A DNA stretch of 64,000 nt from Streptomyces viridiviolaceus. Lineage in GTDB: Bacteria > Actinomycetota > Actinomycetes > Streptomycetales > Streptomycetaceae. Below are positions 40,314 through 49,279 of this stretch, in pieces. Where the stretch lies: the NCBI RefSeq assembly GCF_014650995.1, contig NZ_BMWA01000018.1, forward strand, positions 62,001 to 126,000, written 5' to 3'. Both the position numbers and the translations under genes were made by a program. The notes below the pieces were generated by a model. The model ran no database searches, had not been told where the DNA came from, and worked only from the letters and a program-made list of their open reading frames with translations. Position 1 is the stretch's first letter, and each line of letters starts with the position of its first letter.

Positions 40314-41258
40314 CTACTTCTGTCCGGCGCGGATGCGGTCGGTCCCTCCCTCGCCCGGCGCCCGCTCGCCTCCGTCCTGGTGGCGCAGGCGTACCTCGAC
40401 GTGACCGTCGACGATGCGGGTGTCGAAGGCGGGCTGGGGCGCGGTGGCGGGGCCGCGGACGTTCCAGCCGTCCGAGAGCCTGAAGACGCTGCCGTGCCAG
40501 GGGCACTGGACGCATCCGTCGGCAATGGTGCCCTCGGACAGCGGTCCCGCGAGGTGGCTGCACCGCTCGGCCAGGGCATGGATCGTCCCGCCGATTTCGC
40601 GCACGACCAGGACCGGTACGTCGTCCACGCTGCGCCGCACGGGCCGGCCGGCGGGGAACTCGTCCACGGCCCCGACCCGGTGCCAGCCTTCCGTGACGAC
40701 GTGCGGGACCTCTTCGGCGTGGTTGGCGCCGCAAGCCTGCCGGTAGGCCAGGTGGCCGCCCAGCATGCCGCCGAGCCCGACGGCCGTCAGGCCCAGGAAC
40801 CCGTACGCGCGGCCAAGACGCCAGCGGCCCTTGATGCGGCAGGTGAGCGAGGCGGCGTACAGGCCGACGGCCGCCGTGTTGGCCAGGGCGTGCACCAGCC
40901 CGACGCGCTGCTGCTGACGGTGCAGCTCCGCCCAGTCAACCGCGCCTGCCAGGGCCGCGGGCGCGGCAGCGGCCAGCCCCACGCCGACCAGCAGTCCCGC
41001 CTCGCGGGAGCGGCCGGGACGCGCATCGAGCACGGCCGCTGACAGCCAGCTCCCGATCGGCACCTGCACCATCAGCGGATGCACCGGGTGCCCAAGCCAC
41101 CTGCCGTGCAGCACATCTCGGCCGCGCCCCAGCGGCAGCGACCGCATCCCCGTCCGCAGCGCGCCGATCACCGCATCGGCCCGCGGCTCCCGCTCCAGGC
41201 GGTCCAGCAGCCACAGAACCCGGCTCTGCCGCATCCGGCGGCGTGGCATGGTGCTCAT
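40314..41258 (-). CDS. DUF2231 membrane protein fused to a Rieske 2Fe-2S domain
   Basis: A 314-residue fusion. After a basic N-terminus, residues about 45-190 form the four-helix DUF2231 membrane domain: LHGRWLGHPVHPLMVQVPIG with the conserved GHPxHP, then HALANTAAVGLYAASL and GFLGLTAVGLGGMLGGHLAY. Residues about 205-300 are a Rieske domain with CSHLAGPLSEG and CVQCPWHGSVFRLSDG, giving the CxH...CxxH ligands of the [2Fe-2S] cluster. This fusion implies electron transfer at the membrane. It lies beside hemerythrins and an aa3-type oxidase. ATG 41258 is chosen although its ribosome binding site is weak. Confidence 0.9.
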   Translation of the reverse strand: MSTMPRRRMRQSRVLWLLDRLEREPRADAVIGALRTGMRSLPLGRGRDVLHGRWLGHPVHPLMVQVPIGSWLSAAVLDARPGRSREAGLLVGVGLAAAAPAALAGAVDWAELHRQQQRVGLVHALANTAAVGLYAASLTCRIKGRWRLGRAYGFLGLTAVGLGGMLGGHLAYRQACGANHAEEVPHVVTEGWHRVGAVDEFPAGRPVRRSVDDVPVLVVREIGGTIHALAERCSHLAGPLSEGTIADGCVQCPWHGSVFRLSDGWNVRGPATAPQPAFDTRIVDGHVEVRLRHQDGGERAPGEGGTDRIRAGQK

Positions 41259-41320
41259 GGACCGCCGGGTCCCCACCAGCACAGACGGCAAACGACACCG
41301 CTGTACCGGCGCGCCACGAC

Positions 41321-41450
41321 TCAGCCGTCCGGCCGGATGACGGCGCGGACGCAGCCGTCCGCCTTCTGCTTGAACGTCTCGTATGCCCGAGGCGCCTTCC
41401 TCAGGGGCACCTCGTGGGTCGCCAGGTGCGACGTGAGGCCCGCAACGGAC
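41321..41450 (-). pseudogene. Relic of zinc alcohol/formaldehyde dehydrogenase C-terminus
   Basis: About 40 residues remain: LTSHLATHEVPLRKAPRAYE then TFKQKADGCVRAVIRPDG and a stop. This is the end of zinc-dependent medium-chain dehydrogenases (APRAYE.F..K.DG..K.v..P). Upstream sequence is unrelated. A second fragment of the same family lies at about 51.5 kb on the other strand. Confidence 0.6.
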
Positions 41451-41565
41451 ACCGAGTTCTCGTGTTGTGCCGCCCTCGGCCGGGGTACCCGCGCCTGGCC
41501 ACGGGTGCCGGCGACGGTCGATGCCCGAGCCGGCCCCCTCATCGGCACACCGGGAGGAGCGGGCG

Positions 41566-42252
41566 ATGCACGGGCACCGGACCATCGCGGACCAGACTCT
41601 TGATCAGCTGGGCGGCGAAAGCAGCGTCCTGGCACGACAACGCCGTGACCACGTCCAGCTGGAGCGGCTGATGGCTCAGTACCAGGACCTGGGAGACGGT
41701 GAGGACCGCGAACGGATCCTGAAGGAGACCGTCCAGCTCGTCTTCAGCCACGCCTTCGCGGAGGAGACCGTGCTGTGGCCGGCGGTGCGGCGCTGTGTTC
41801 CGGGCGGGGACGAGCTGACCGCCCGAGTGGAGGAAGAACACCAACAGATCAACGATCTCGTCACCGACATCGAACGCCTCGCTCCGGGCGATCCGGAGCG
41901 CGAACAGCGAGTACAGCAGGCATTCACCCTGATCCGACAGGACATCCGCGACGAGGAGGACCTTCTCCTGCCCCGGCTGCAGGACGCCGTGGACACCGCT
42001 GACCTGCGTCGACTCGGCAGATCCTGGGAACTGGTCCGGAAGACCGCACCCACCCACCCCCACCCCGTCGTCCCACGGCGCCCACCGGGCAACGCGGTCC
42101 TGGGCGTGCCGCTGAGTCTCTACGACCGGATACGCGACGCACTGGGCTTCGCCGCTTCCGCACCATCCCTGATCAAGAAGCTGTTCGGCGGACTGGCCGG
42201 GCTGCTCCTCTCCGCCGCTGCGGCCGTCACGACGGTGCGCAAACGGCGCTGA
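41566..42252 (+). CDS. Hemerythrin-domain protein with C-terminal hydrophobic tail
   Basis: A 228-residue protein starting at ATG 41566 with GGGAGGAG upstream. The four-helix hemerythrin pattern is present: RRDHVQLERLMAQYQDLG, VFSHAFAEETVLWPAVRRC (HxxxEE), VEEEHQQINDLVTDIERLA and IRDEEDLLLPRLQ. The conserved His and Glu residues would bind a di-iron centre. The C-terminal 60 residues (SLYDRIRDALGFAASAPSLI, AGLLLSAAAAVTTVRKRR) end in a hydrophobic helix that may associate with the membrane. Hemerythrins bind O2 or sense redox state. A ferritin-like gene and another hemerythrin follow on the same strand. Confidence 0.9.
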   Translation: MHGHRTIADQTLDQLGGESSVLARQRRDHVQLERLMAQYQDLGDGEDRERILKETVQLVFSHAFAEETVLWPAVRRCVPGGDELTARVEEEHQQINDLVTDIERLAPGDPEREQRVQQAFTLIRQDIRDEEDLLLPRLQDAVDTADLRRLGRSWELVRKTAPTHPHPVVPRRPPGNAVLGVPLSLYDRIRDALGFAASAPSLIKKLFGGLAGLLLSAAAAVTTVRKRR

Positions 42253-42501
42253 GCCACGCGCTCGCCGGCGCCGCGAGGGGGGGCCGGCACGGTTGCTCCG
42301 ACGGCCGTGACATGGCCGTCGACCACGTGGGCCCGGTCAGTCGAAGACCGGTGCTCTGAGGGAGGGACCTCGCCGCCGTCCGGGCGTGTGCTGTAGCGGG
42401 CGTTGCCTGATGGCTGAAACATGGCAGGGTGCCCTGGCTCGCGGACTGCAGGACGGCGACGGGGTGCTTCGCCCGCCCGGACTTCCCACGAGAGAGTGCC
42501 C

Positions 42502-43701
42502 ATGACGTTCAATCCTCTGGAGCAGCGGGGCATTCCGCTGGACCGCCAGGTGCGCAGCTGGCGCGAGCTGAATGTGGAGCCTGTCGACCCGGACCGCTGT
42601 GACCCGTACACCCGGTGCCGGATCATCACGATGAACGGCATCGAGGTGGAGGCGATCCTGTTCAGCCACCAGCTCGCCCGCAACACGGTCGACCCCGAGA
42701 TCAAGCGGCAGCTGGCACGGGTCCGCTACATCGAGGCGCAGCAGCAGAAGGTGGTGAACTGGCTGCTGCCGGGTGTGTCGTCGGTGCTGGAGACGACGAT
42801 TGCCTACGAGCAGGTCGCGGTCGACCTGACGGCGTGGGTGGCGCGGATGGAGCCGGATCCGTACCTGAAGCAGGCGTACCAGTTCGGTGTGCTGGAGGAC
42901 TTCGACCACCTGTACCGGTACGCGAACCTGTACGAGATGATCGAGCACCGCAAGGCCGAGTCGATCGTCGACAACCTGACCGAGGTCATGCCTGGCCGGC
43001 CCACGAAGTTCCACCACCGCGATCCGGTGGACAACGTCCGCGACCCGTACGCCAAGGACGAGACCGACCCGCTGTCGAAGCTGCACGCACTGACGATCAT
43101 GTCGGCGGAGCAGCAGACGATGAACTTCTACATGAACACCGGCCCCACCTACATGGAGCCGATCGCCCGCCAGCTGTACCAGGAGATCGGGCTGATCGAG
43201 GAGGAGCACGTCACCCACTACGAGTCGCTGGTCGACCCGGGTGAGACGTGGTGGGAGCAGTTGGTCAACCACGAGTACAACGAGTGCTATCTGTACTACT
43301 CCTTCATGGAGCAGGAGAGCGACCCCAAGGTGAAGGCGATCTGGGAGCTGCACCTGAACATGGAGCTGGAGCACCTTCACACGGCCTGCGACCTGATGCG
43401 CCGCCATGACGGCCGCGAGCCGCAGGAGATCCTGGCGCCGGAGCTGCCCAATGTGCTCACCTTCGAACCGAACAAGCAGTACCTGCGCGAGCTGCTGGAC
43501 ACCCAGATGGATCTGACCACGCTCGGTGCCGGCTACGTGCGTGAGGCGCACGAGCGGTTCGAGCAGATGCAGGAGCAGATCCACGGCGGCGAGGAGCCGC
43601 CGAGCGAGCGGGTCATGGCCGAGCACGACGAGATGTTCGGTCGCGAGTACCGGGTCCAGTCGGAGGGTGAGCACCCCGACCCGGCCATGCGTGAGAAGTA
43701 G
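42502..43701 (+). CDS. Ferritin-like di-iron protein (large)
   Basis: A 399-residue soluble protein. It is mostly alpha-helical, with several E...E..H-type pairs expected for ferritin-like carboxylate-bridged di-iron sites: IMSAEQQTMNFYMN, GLIEEEHVTHYESL, NHEYNECYLYYSFMEQESD and HLNMELEHLHTACDLMRR. The length is more than twice that of bacterioferritin or rubrerythrin, suggesting a duplicated or extended bundle. No oxidase subfamily can be named. It sits 10 bp upstream of a hemerythrin gene and is probably co-transcribed with it. Possible roles include iron or peroxide handling; this is inference. Confidence 0.8.
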   Translation: MTFNPLEQRGIPLDRQVRSWRELNVEPVDPDRCDPYTRCRIITMNGIEVEAILFSHQLARNTVDPEIKRQLARVRYIEAQQQKVVNWLLPGVSSVLETTIAYEQVAVDLTAWVARMEPDPYLKQAYQFGVLEDFDHLYRYANLYEMIEHRKAESIVDNLTEVMPGRPTKFHHRDPVDNVRDPYAKDETDPLSKLHALTIMSAEQQTMNFYMNTGPTYMEPIARQLYQEIGLIEEEHVTHYESLVDPGETWWEQLVNHEYNECYLYYSFMEQESDPKVKAIWELHLNMELEHLHTACDLMRRHDGREPQEILAPELPNVLTFEPNKQYLRELLDTQMDLTTLGAGYVREAHERFEQMQEQIHGGEEPPSERVMAEHDEMFGREYRVQSEGEHPDPAMREK

Positions 43702-43711
43702 GGGAGCCGAG

Positions 43712-44305
43712 ATGTCCGAGCTGCACACCCCGCAGGCCGGGGACGACCAGGCCCAGGACACCGACGTGGTGGCGTTGCTGATGCGCCAGCACGGCGACAT
43801 TCGCAACCTCTTCGACGAGGTCGAGGCCGCCACCGGTGAGGAGCGGCGCGACGCGTTCCGCCGCCTGGTGCGGCTGCTGGCCGTGCACGAGACCGCGGAG
43901 GAGGAAGTCGTCCATCCCTTCGCCCGACGCGGTTTCGAGGGCGGCGAGCAGGTCGTCGAAGACCGGCTCGCCGAAGAGCGCGCCGCGAAGGAGACCCTGG
44001 CCGCCCTGGACGAGATGGACACCGACGACCCCGAGTTCATGCCGCAGCTGATGCAGCTGCGCACGGACGTCCAGGAGCACGCCCGGGCGGAGGAACGCTA
44101 CGAGTTCACCCACATCCGCCGCAGCACCGATGCCACCGCTCTCGCGGCCATGGCCAAGGCCGTCAAGGCCGCCGAAGCCATGGCTCCCACACGTCCCCAC
44201 CCCGGCGTGGAGTCGGGTGCGGCGAACGTGGCGCTCGGCCCGGTTGCCGCACTGATGGACCGCACCAAGGACGCGGTACGCAAAGCCATGGGCAACAACG
44301 GCTGA
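43712..44305 (+). CDS. Hemerythrin-domain protein
   Basis: A 197-residue hemerythrin protein starting at ATG 43712 with GGGGAG upstream. Di-iron ligands appear in LLMRQHGDIRNLFDEVEAAT, LAVHETAEEEVVHPFARRG (HxxxEEExxxP), LAEERAAKETLAALDEMD and VQEHARAEERYEFTHIRRS. The C-terminal 60 residues (KAVKAAEAMAPTRPHPGV) are Pro/Ala-rich and end in a short basic helix. It is the last gene of the three-gene di-iron operon; a hairpin terminator follows 11 bp later. Confidence 0.92.
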   Translation: MSELHTPQAGDDQAQDTDVVALLMRQHGDIRNLFDEVEAATGEERRDAFRRLVRLLAVHETAEEEVVHPFARRGFEGGEQVVEDRLAEERAAKETLAALDEMDTDDPEFMPQLMQLRTDVQEHARAEERYEFTHIRRSTDATALAAMAKAVKAAEAMAPTRPHPGVESGAANVALGPVAALMDRTKDAVRKAMGNNG

Positions 44306-44315
44306 CCGGAAAGGG

Positions 44316-44342
44316 GCGGCCCGGCCCCTCGGGGCGGGCCGC
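44316..44342 (+). terminator. GC hairpin terminator of the di-iron operon
   Basis: GCGGCCCG (44316-44323) pairs with CGGGCCGC (44335-44342), with CCCC and GGGG adding inner pairs. It lies 11 bp after the hemerythrin stop codon. Confidence 0.7.
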
Positions 44343-44846
44343 AAGGCTCTGACGATTTTCGGCGACGGAGACTCCTCGTCTCACCGGTTCCCCTCTCGGG
44401 TCCGGCACCTCCTTGGTGCGGTCGCTTACCCACGCCGGGCACCTGACGGCTACCGCGGATCGGGTCGCCGGTGGCATCCGCGTTCGCTGGACAGATGGGC
44501 ATTCCCGCTCGGCAGCACGTCGCCGCGGACGGCCGCGCCAAGCGATCCCGTATCGGTGGCCCTCGGCGCGCGGCGGCTTGCGCCCGGCTTGCGGGCGCCG
44601 GTCCGTCACTGACCAGCTGCCACAGATCCGGCCACCTGCTCACGGTCACCGACACGGTGGCCGAACGGCGACGCGCTTGGCCTCGCGGGCGGCGAACCCG
44701 CTGCAGCACTGCAACGGCCGCCCTGTTGCACCGCGTCTTGGTCGCCCGATCGCGCAAGCCACTCCGGCTGGAGACGGGCCTGACCCGGTGAGACCCATTT
44801 CGGTGCTCACCGGCCGAGGTCTTGGCCCGCACGTCACCTGGGGCGG
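44343..44846. other. Intergenic region, no gene recognised
   Basis: About 500 bp between the terminator and the 3' end of the convergent oxidase operon. Only shadow frames are visible. Confidence 0.4.
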
Positions 44847-45221
44847 TCAGCGGGGCAGCAGGCACGCCAGTGCGCTCAGGCCGGCAGCGCAAGCAAGGAC
44901 GGCGCACGCCCCGGCAGCGTGCATGGTGAGGAGGCTGCGGCGCAACGTGGCGTACCGGTTTTCGTATTCCTGGCGGAGCTGTGTGGCTCGTTGGACGGTG
45001 TCGAGCAGCATCTGCCGGGTGAGGTCGATCCGGTGGCGGATGTAGTGGCGTGTGACGTCCTCGGCTTGGGCGGTGGTCAGCCAGGGCATCCGGGCGCAGA
45101 GGTCCTCGGCTTCGCGGCGTGCCTGGTCGTGGTGGGCGCGTGCGAGCAGGTAGCCCTCGACGTCGTCGGCCAGGGTGCGGTGCCCGTCGCCGTGCGAGGC
45201 GTCGGGTGCGCCGTGGCTCAT
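44847..45221 (-). CDS. Small membrane-anchored protein coupled to ctaD
   Basis: A 124-residue protein whose ATG (45221) overlaps the ctaD stop by 4 bp (ATGA), so it is translationally coupled. The first 90 residues are soluble and helical (LADDVEGYLLARAHHDQARR, LTTAQAEDVTRHYIRHRIDL, LDTVQRATQLRQEYENRYAT). The C-terminus is one membrane helix, AAGACAVLACAAGLSALACL. It is probably an oxidase accessory or assembly factor specific to this locus; no family is recognised. Confidence 0.75.
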   Translation of the reverse strand: MSHGAPDASHGDGHRTLADDVEGYLLARAHHDQARREAEDLCARMPWLTTAQAEDVTRHYIRHRIDLTRQMLLDTVQRATQLRQEYENRYATLRRSLLTMHAAGACAVLACAAGLSALACLLPR

Positions 45222-46930
45222 GGCTGTGTGCCCTTGTGACTGTTGGCCTCCACGGCGTCGCGCCGGCCGAGGTTCTCGAGTTGTTCGATGTGGGAGATGT
45301 CGGGATGGTGGAGGTCGAAGGCGGGGGATTCGCTGCGGACGCGGGGCAGGGTGACGAAGTTGTGGCGGGGCGGTGGGCAGGACGTCGCCCATTCGAGGGA
45401 GCGTCCGTATCCCCAGGGGTCGTCGACCTCGACGCGTTTGCCGTGCTGAGCCGTCTTCCACACGTTGTAGAGGAAGGGCAGGGTGGACAGGCCGAGCAGG
45501 AAGGCGCCGATGGAGGAGACGGTGTTGAGGGCGGTGAAGCCGTCGGCGGCCAGGTAGTCCGCGTACCGTCGGGGCATGCCCTCGGCGCCGAGCCAGTGCT
45601 GCACCAGGAACGTGGTGTGGAAGCCGACGAACAGAGTCCAGAAGTGGATCTTCTCCAGGTGTGTGTCGAGCATGGTGCCGGTCATTTTGGGCCACCAGAA
45701 GCTAAAACCGCCGAACATCGCGAACACGATCGTGCCGAAGAGCACGTAGTGGAAGTGGGCGATCACGAAGTAGCTGTCGGTGACGTGGAAGTCCAGCGGC
45801 GGCGAGGCGAGGATGACTCCGGTCAGGCCGCCGAAGAGGAACGTGACCAGGAAGCCGGCCGCCCACAGCATCGGCGGCTCGAACGACAGGGAGCCCTTCC
45901 ACATCGTGCCGATCCAGTTGAAGAATTTCACCCCGGTGGGCACGGCGATCAGGAAGCTCATGAAGGCGAAGAACGGCAGGAGCACGGCGCCGGTGGCGAA
46001 CATGTGGTGCGCCCACACCGTCACGGACAGGCCGGTGATGGCGATGGTGGCGCCCACCAGGCCCATGTAGCCGAAGATCGGCTTGCGGGAGAAGACGGGG
46101 ATGATCTCGCTGATCACTCCGAAGAACGGCAGGGCGAGGATGTACACCTCGGGATGGCCGAAGAACCAGAACAGGTGCTGCCACAGGATCGCGCCGCCGT
46201 TCTCGGCGTTGAACACCTGCGCTCCGAAGCGCCGGTCGGCCTCGAGCACCAGCAGTGCCGCCGCCAGGACGGGGAACGCCAGCAGGACGAGCACCGAGGT
46301 GAGCAGCACGTTCCAGGTGAAGATCGGCATCCGGAACATGGTCATGCCGGGGCCGCGCATGCACACGATGGTGGTCATGAAGTTGACCGCACCCAGGATC
46401 GTGCCGAACCCGGACAACGCCAGGCCCATGATCCACAAGTCACCGCCCACGTAGCCGGTACGGACGGGGCCGCTGAGCGGGGTGTAGGCGGTCCAGCCGA
46501 AGTCGGCCGCGCCCTGAGGGGTGAGGAAGCTGCCGAGCACGATCAGGCCGCCGAAGAGGAACAGCCAGTACGACAGCATGTTCAGCCGGGGGAACGCCAC
46601 GTCCGGGGAACCGATCTGCAGGGGCATGATGGCGTTGGCGAAACCGGCGAAGGTCGGGGTGGCGAACAACAGCAGCATGAGAGTGCCGTGCATGGTGAAC
46701 GCCTGGTTGTACTGCTCGTTGGACACGATCTGCAGCCCGGGCCGCGCCAGCTCCGCCCGGATCACCATCGCCAGCGCCCCGGCGATCAGGAAGAACACGA
46801 ACGACGTGATCAGGTACAGGTGCCCGATCTTCTTGTGATCGGTCGTCGTCAGCCAGGAGACGATCACCTGCCCTCTGCCGCGACGCTCCGCCGCCGGGAC
46901 TGGAGCAACAGGTTCGGTGTGTGTCGCCAT
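45218..46930 (-). CDS. ctaD: Cytochrome c oxidase subunit I
   Basis: A 570-residue aa3-type oxidase subunit I starting at ATG 46930 with GAGGAA upstream. About twelve membrane helices are present. The low-spin haem ligand His is in FTMHGTLMLLLFATP. WFFGHPEVYILALPFFGVIS carries the CuB His, the proton-channel Glu and the crosslinked Tyr. VWAHHMFATG supplies the CuB His pair and SYFVIAHFHYVLFG the haem ligands. It reduces O2 to water and pumps protons. Its partner subunit II gene is 3.4 kb upstream instead of adjacent, with unrelated genes between. This is probably a secondary oxidase copy. Confidence 0.97.
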   Translation of the reverse strand: MATHTEPVAPVPAAERRGRGQVIVSWLTTTDHKKIGHLYLITSFVFFLIAGALAMVIRAELARPGLQIVSNEQYNQAFTMHGTLMLLLFATPTFAGFANAIMPLQIGSPDVAFPRLNMLSYWLFLFGGLIVLGSFLTPQGAADFGWTAYTPLSGPVRTGYVGGDLWIMGLALSGFGTILGAVNFMTTIVCMRGPGMTMFRMPIFTWNVLLTSVLVLLAFPVLAAALLVLEADRRFGAQVFNAENGGAILWQHLFWFFGHPEVYILALPFFGVISEIIPVFSRKPIFGYMGLVGATIAITGLSVTVWAHHMFATGAVLLPFFAFMSFLIAVPTGVKFFNWIGTMWKGSLSFEPPMLWAAGFLVTFLFGGLTGVILASPPLDFHVTDSYFVIAHFHYVLFGTIVFAMFGGFSFWWPKMTGTMLDTHLEKIHFWTLFVGFHTTFLVQHWLGAEGMPRRYADYLAADGFTALNTVSSIGAFLLGLSTLPFLYNVWKTAQHGKRVEVDDPWGYGRSLEWATSCPPPRHNFVTLPRVRSESPAFDLHHPDISHIEQLENLGRRDAVEANSHKGTQP

Positions 46931-47469
46931 CAATTCCTCAATCGGCAGCTTCAGGTGCAGACATCGGGCGGTAGGGCAACCAGGCAAGTTCCCGGCCGGC
47001 CGGCTCTCGTGCCGGGCAGCGGTAGCCAGGCAAGCGGGAAACTAGTCGTGGCGAGTCGTCAGCGCCGCCTGGAGAGGTCGTCTTGGGGACTGAATGGCCG
47101 ACTGATCCATCCATCCGAGTGAGAGCCGGGTTCCGCTCACCTGGTGAGCCGCACGGGCTCTCCCGTCGCGGGACGGCCTGGTTCGCGGTACCCGGACGGT
47201 ACGTGCGCCCGCGCGGTCCCCTCCCCTTGCGAAGGTGTCTCCGTGGCGCAACGCGACGACCGGCCCTCGGCTCCTGATCCGTCGCGGTGAAGCCTGCTGC
47301 TCGCCCTCTGCGGGACGGGGTCCGCTCACTCGACGGCCTCTACGGTGCGAACGCCCTGCGGTGTCCCGGGTGTGCTGGGAGTGCCCTGCCGTCCTTTGAG
47401 CGAGCGGTGTTCCCCGGAGCTCGTCGGAACCCGGTGCAGCAGCCCGTCGTCTCGTTCGCCGTACTGGGC
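46931..47469. other. Intergenic region upstream of ctaD
   Basis: About 540 bp without a recognisable gene. It joins ctaD to the cysteine-dioxygenase relic and presumably contains a ctaD promoter that arose or was kept when the oxidase genes were separated. No clear -10/-35 pair is visible. Confidence 0.4.
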
Positions 47470-47829
47470 GGTCCTCTCCGGCGGGGGTGAGTGAAGGTCT
47501 CGTCGAAGCAGAAACCCTCCCCGGCCGGCACCTGGCTGCCCACCGGCCGCCGTCCAAGGCGCAGATGCTCGTGCCGGGTCGCGCCGCGCGCACGTGATAC
47601 AGCGCCGGCCGAGCGGTCGTGGTAGCCGGTGTCGTGGTCGTCGTTCATCCACTCAGCAGACGCCCAGCTACTCGTCGAGGAAGACCTCCGCATAGCCACG
47701 GTCGTTGGTGCGGTGCTGCAGCTGTTCCGCCCACAGCCCCTTGTCCTCGGCGACCACTCGGACGACCTTTTGCAGTTCCTTCCCGTCGAGCACTCGCCCG
47801 GGCGGGGAGAACGGCAAGTCCTCCCTCAT
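47470..47829 (-). pseudogene. Frameshifted cysteine dioxygenase (cupin)
   Basis: From ATG 47829 the frame reads LPFSPPGRVLDGKELQKVVR then DRGYAEVFLDE and a stop. Shifted by one frame it continues WMNDDHDTGYHDRSAGAVSR, HEHLRLGRRPVGSQVPAGEG and FCFDETFTHP. Together these are the first two thirds of a bacterial cysteine dioxygenase, with HDTGYHDRSAG being the iron-binding cupin motif region. A frameshift near 47660 and further decay after 47470 inactivate it. Confidence 0.65.
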
Positions 47830-47835
47830 CGTGCG

Positions 47836-48234
47836 TTACTTGCGGCGTTCATCGTGGTGGCTCCTGCCGGGGGCGGAGCGCAGCCAGGTGGTGATCCACC
47901 CGGTCTGCATCGCGGCGTCGAGGAGGTACGTGGGCCGGATTCGCCCCTTGGGTACGTAGATCAGGTCGATGGCCAGCAAGGTGAGTGAGGTGCCGAGACC
48001 GATGCGGCGGGCATGGGCCCAGCCCTGTGGGGCCGGAGCCGCCGCGAGTTGCGCGACGCCGGCGGAGACCAGCAGGCCGCCCGTCGTCATCTGCAGCCAG
48101 ACGTCGGTCTTCGGGCCGAAGACCCACTCGAAGCTGCGCAGATGCAGCAGCGGCCAGAGCCCACCCACGACGTTGAATGCGCCGTGTGCCACCGCGACCG
48201 TGTTCGGCCGCTCGGGAACTCTCGCCTTGCCCAT
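47836..48234 (-). CDS. Small membrane protein of unknown function
   Basis: A 132-residue protein starting at ATG 48234 with GAAGGGAC 7 nt upstream. It has about four hydrophobic segments (HGAFNVVGGLWPLLHLRSFE, TGGLLVSAGVAQLAAAPAPQ, GLGTSLTLLAIDLIYVPKGR) and a Tyr/Leu-rich tail with MQTGWITTWLRSAPG. The pattern of a short helix, FEWVFGPKTDVWL and a terminal TWL resembles uncharacterised actinobacterial membrane proteins. It ends 7 bp before the start of the cysteine-dioxygenase relic. Confidence 0.7.
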   Translation of the reverse strand: MGKARVPERPNTVAVAHGAFNVVGGLWPLLHLRSFEWVFGPKTDVWLQMTTGGLLVSAGVAQLAAAPAPQGWAHARRIGLGTSLTLLAIDLIYVPKGRIRPTYLLDAAMQTGWITTWLRSAPGRSHHDERRK

Positions 48235-48302
48235 GGGCCGTCCCTTCGGATCCCTTGGCAGGGTCGGCCGGGTACCCTGCCGACCCTGTGGGAAACGAAG
48301 GC

Positions 48303-48545
48303 TCACGGGGCCGGCAAGATTCCCGGGGCCGCGCGGGGGCAGGTGGTGAAGCGCAGGCCGAGTGGGCCGGCGGTGACGGTCCAGGTGTCGTCCGCGATGC
48401 TCACGTCGGCCGTCACGACGCGCACTGTGTCAGACTGAACGGCCCGAACGGTGACCGGGGCCAGCGCCCGAGCACCAGGCGCGTCCCGGACGAGGTGCCC
48501 ACGCCGGCGATCCAGCCGTCGAAGCGCGACCGCGACCCCACTGCC
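48303..48545 (-). pseudogene. Internally deleted relic of a Streptomyces hypothetical protein
   Basis: Two blocks remain: RFDGWIAGVGTSSGTRLVLG with RWPRSPFGPFS, and DDTWTVTAGPLGLRFTTCPR ending ILPAP and TGA. I recognise them as separate parts of a longer actinobacterial protein of unknown function in which about 50 residues separate them. The connection here is out of frame. Confidence 0.4.
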
Positions 48546-48574
48546 TCGGCGTGCCGCGGCGGCGGCTCATGGTG

Positions 48575-49279
48575 CTACCCCCCATACCGTCCTGGCGTCG
48601 GGACACACGGCCTGGACGCCCCGAGCCGCACGTGCCGCACTCCCTCCGAGAAGTGCACCAAGGGCTCGGCGGCGGGCGAGGGAAGGCTCGCCGCGGTGGT
48701 GAGCGTCTCGTCGAGCACCTCGACGACGGCCTCCGCCAGCGGCCAGGGCTCGTGCTCGACCGGCGTCTCCCAGAGCATGCCGAACCGGCGCGTGTACGCC
48801 CGCCAGCGCGAGGTCAGCCAGACGTCCTGCTCGTTGGGCGCTATCGGGGCGCCGGGCCGGACGACCAGGCGGTAGGAGGCGTCGCCGACCCATCTGGACC
48901 CCGTGTACGAAACGGCGTCCCCGGTCACGGAAACGCTCAGCGTGCCCGGGTTGTACGGCGTGCCCACGGCACGGGCCGCCAGCATCAGCGGGCACGCCAC
49001 CTCGATGGACAGGAACCACAGCCCATCCCGCCCGTCCCTGTGACGGACGTAGGTCCGCAGGTTGGTCTCCGCGAACGCCGGAAGCCCGGGCAACCGGGCG
49101 GGCACGCCGGGCAGGCGCACGTCCGACATGACAAAGGGGGTCAGCCCGACCCACGCCGCCCCCTCGTACTCGTCCACCACCAGTTCCTCGGGCAGCAGCG
49201 CCTGGACCTCGTCCGACGGGAACGGCCAGTGGACGAACGTCTGCCTCAGCCAGCCGGCGTGAAGCGCGGGAAGGCGCAC
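48575..49279 (-). CDS. YqjF-like DUF2071 protein
   Basis: A protein of about 234 residues. Motifs are AGWLRQTFVHWPFPSDEVQA, LLPEELVVDEYEGAAWVGLT and PFVMSDVRLPGVPARLPGLP, then AFAETNLRTYVRHRDGRDGL and WFLSIEVACPLMLAARAVGT, all matching DUF2071/YqjF (acetoacetate-decarboxylase-like fold). The start is GTG 49279, with GGAG 7 nt upstream; GTG 49306 would add 9 residues. The function is unknown. It lies between the two separated oxidase subunit genes and has no obvious link to them. Confidence 0.88.
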   Translation of the reverse strand: MRLPALHAGWLRQTFVHWPFPSDEVQALLPEELVVDEYEGAAWVGLTPFVMSDVRLPGVPARLPGLPAFAETNLRTYVRHRDGRDGLWFLSIEVACPLMLAARAVGTPYNPGTLSVSVTGDAVSYTGSRWVGDASYRLVVRPGAPIAPNEQDVWLTSRWRAYTRRFGMLWETPVEHEPWPLAEAVVEVLDETLTTAASLPSPAAEPLVHFSEGVRHVRLGASRPCVPTPGRYGG

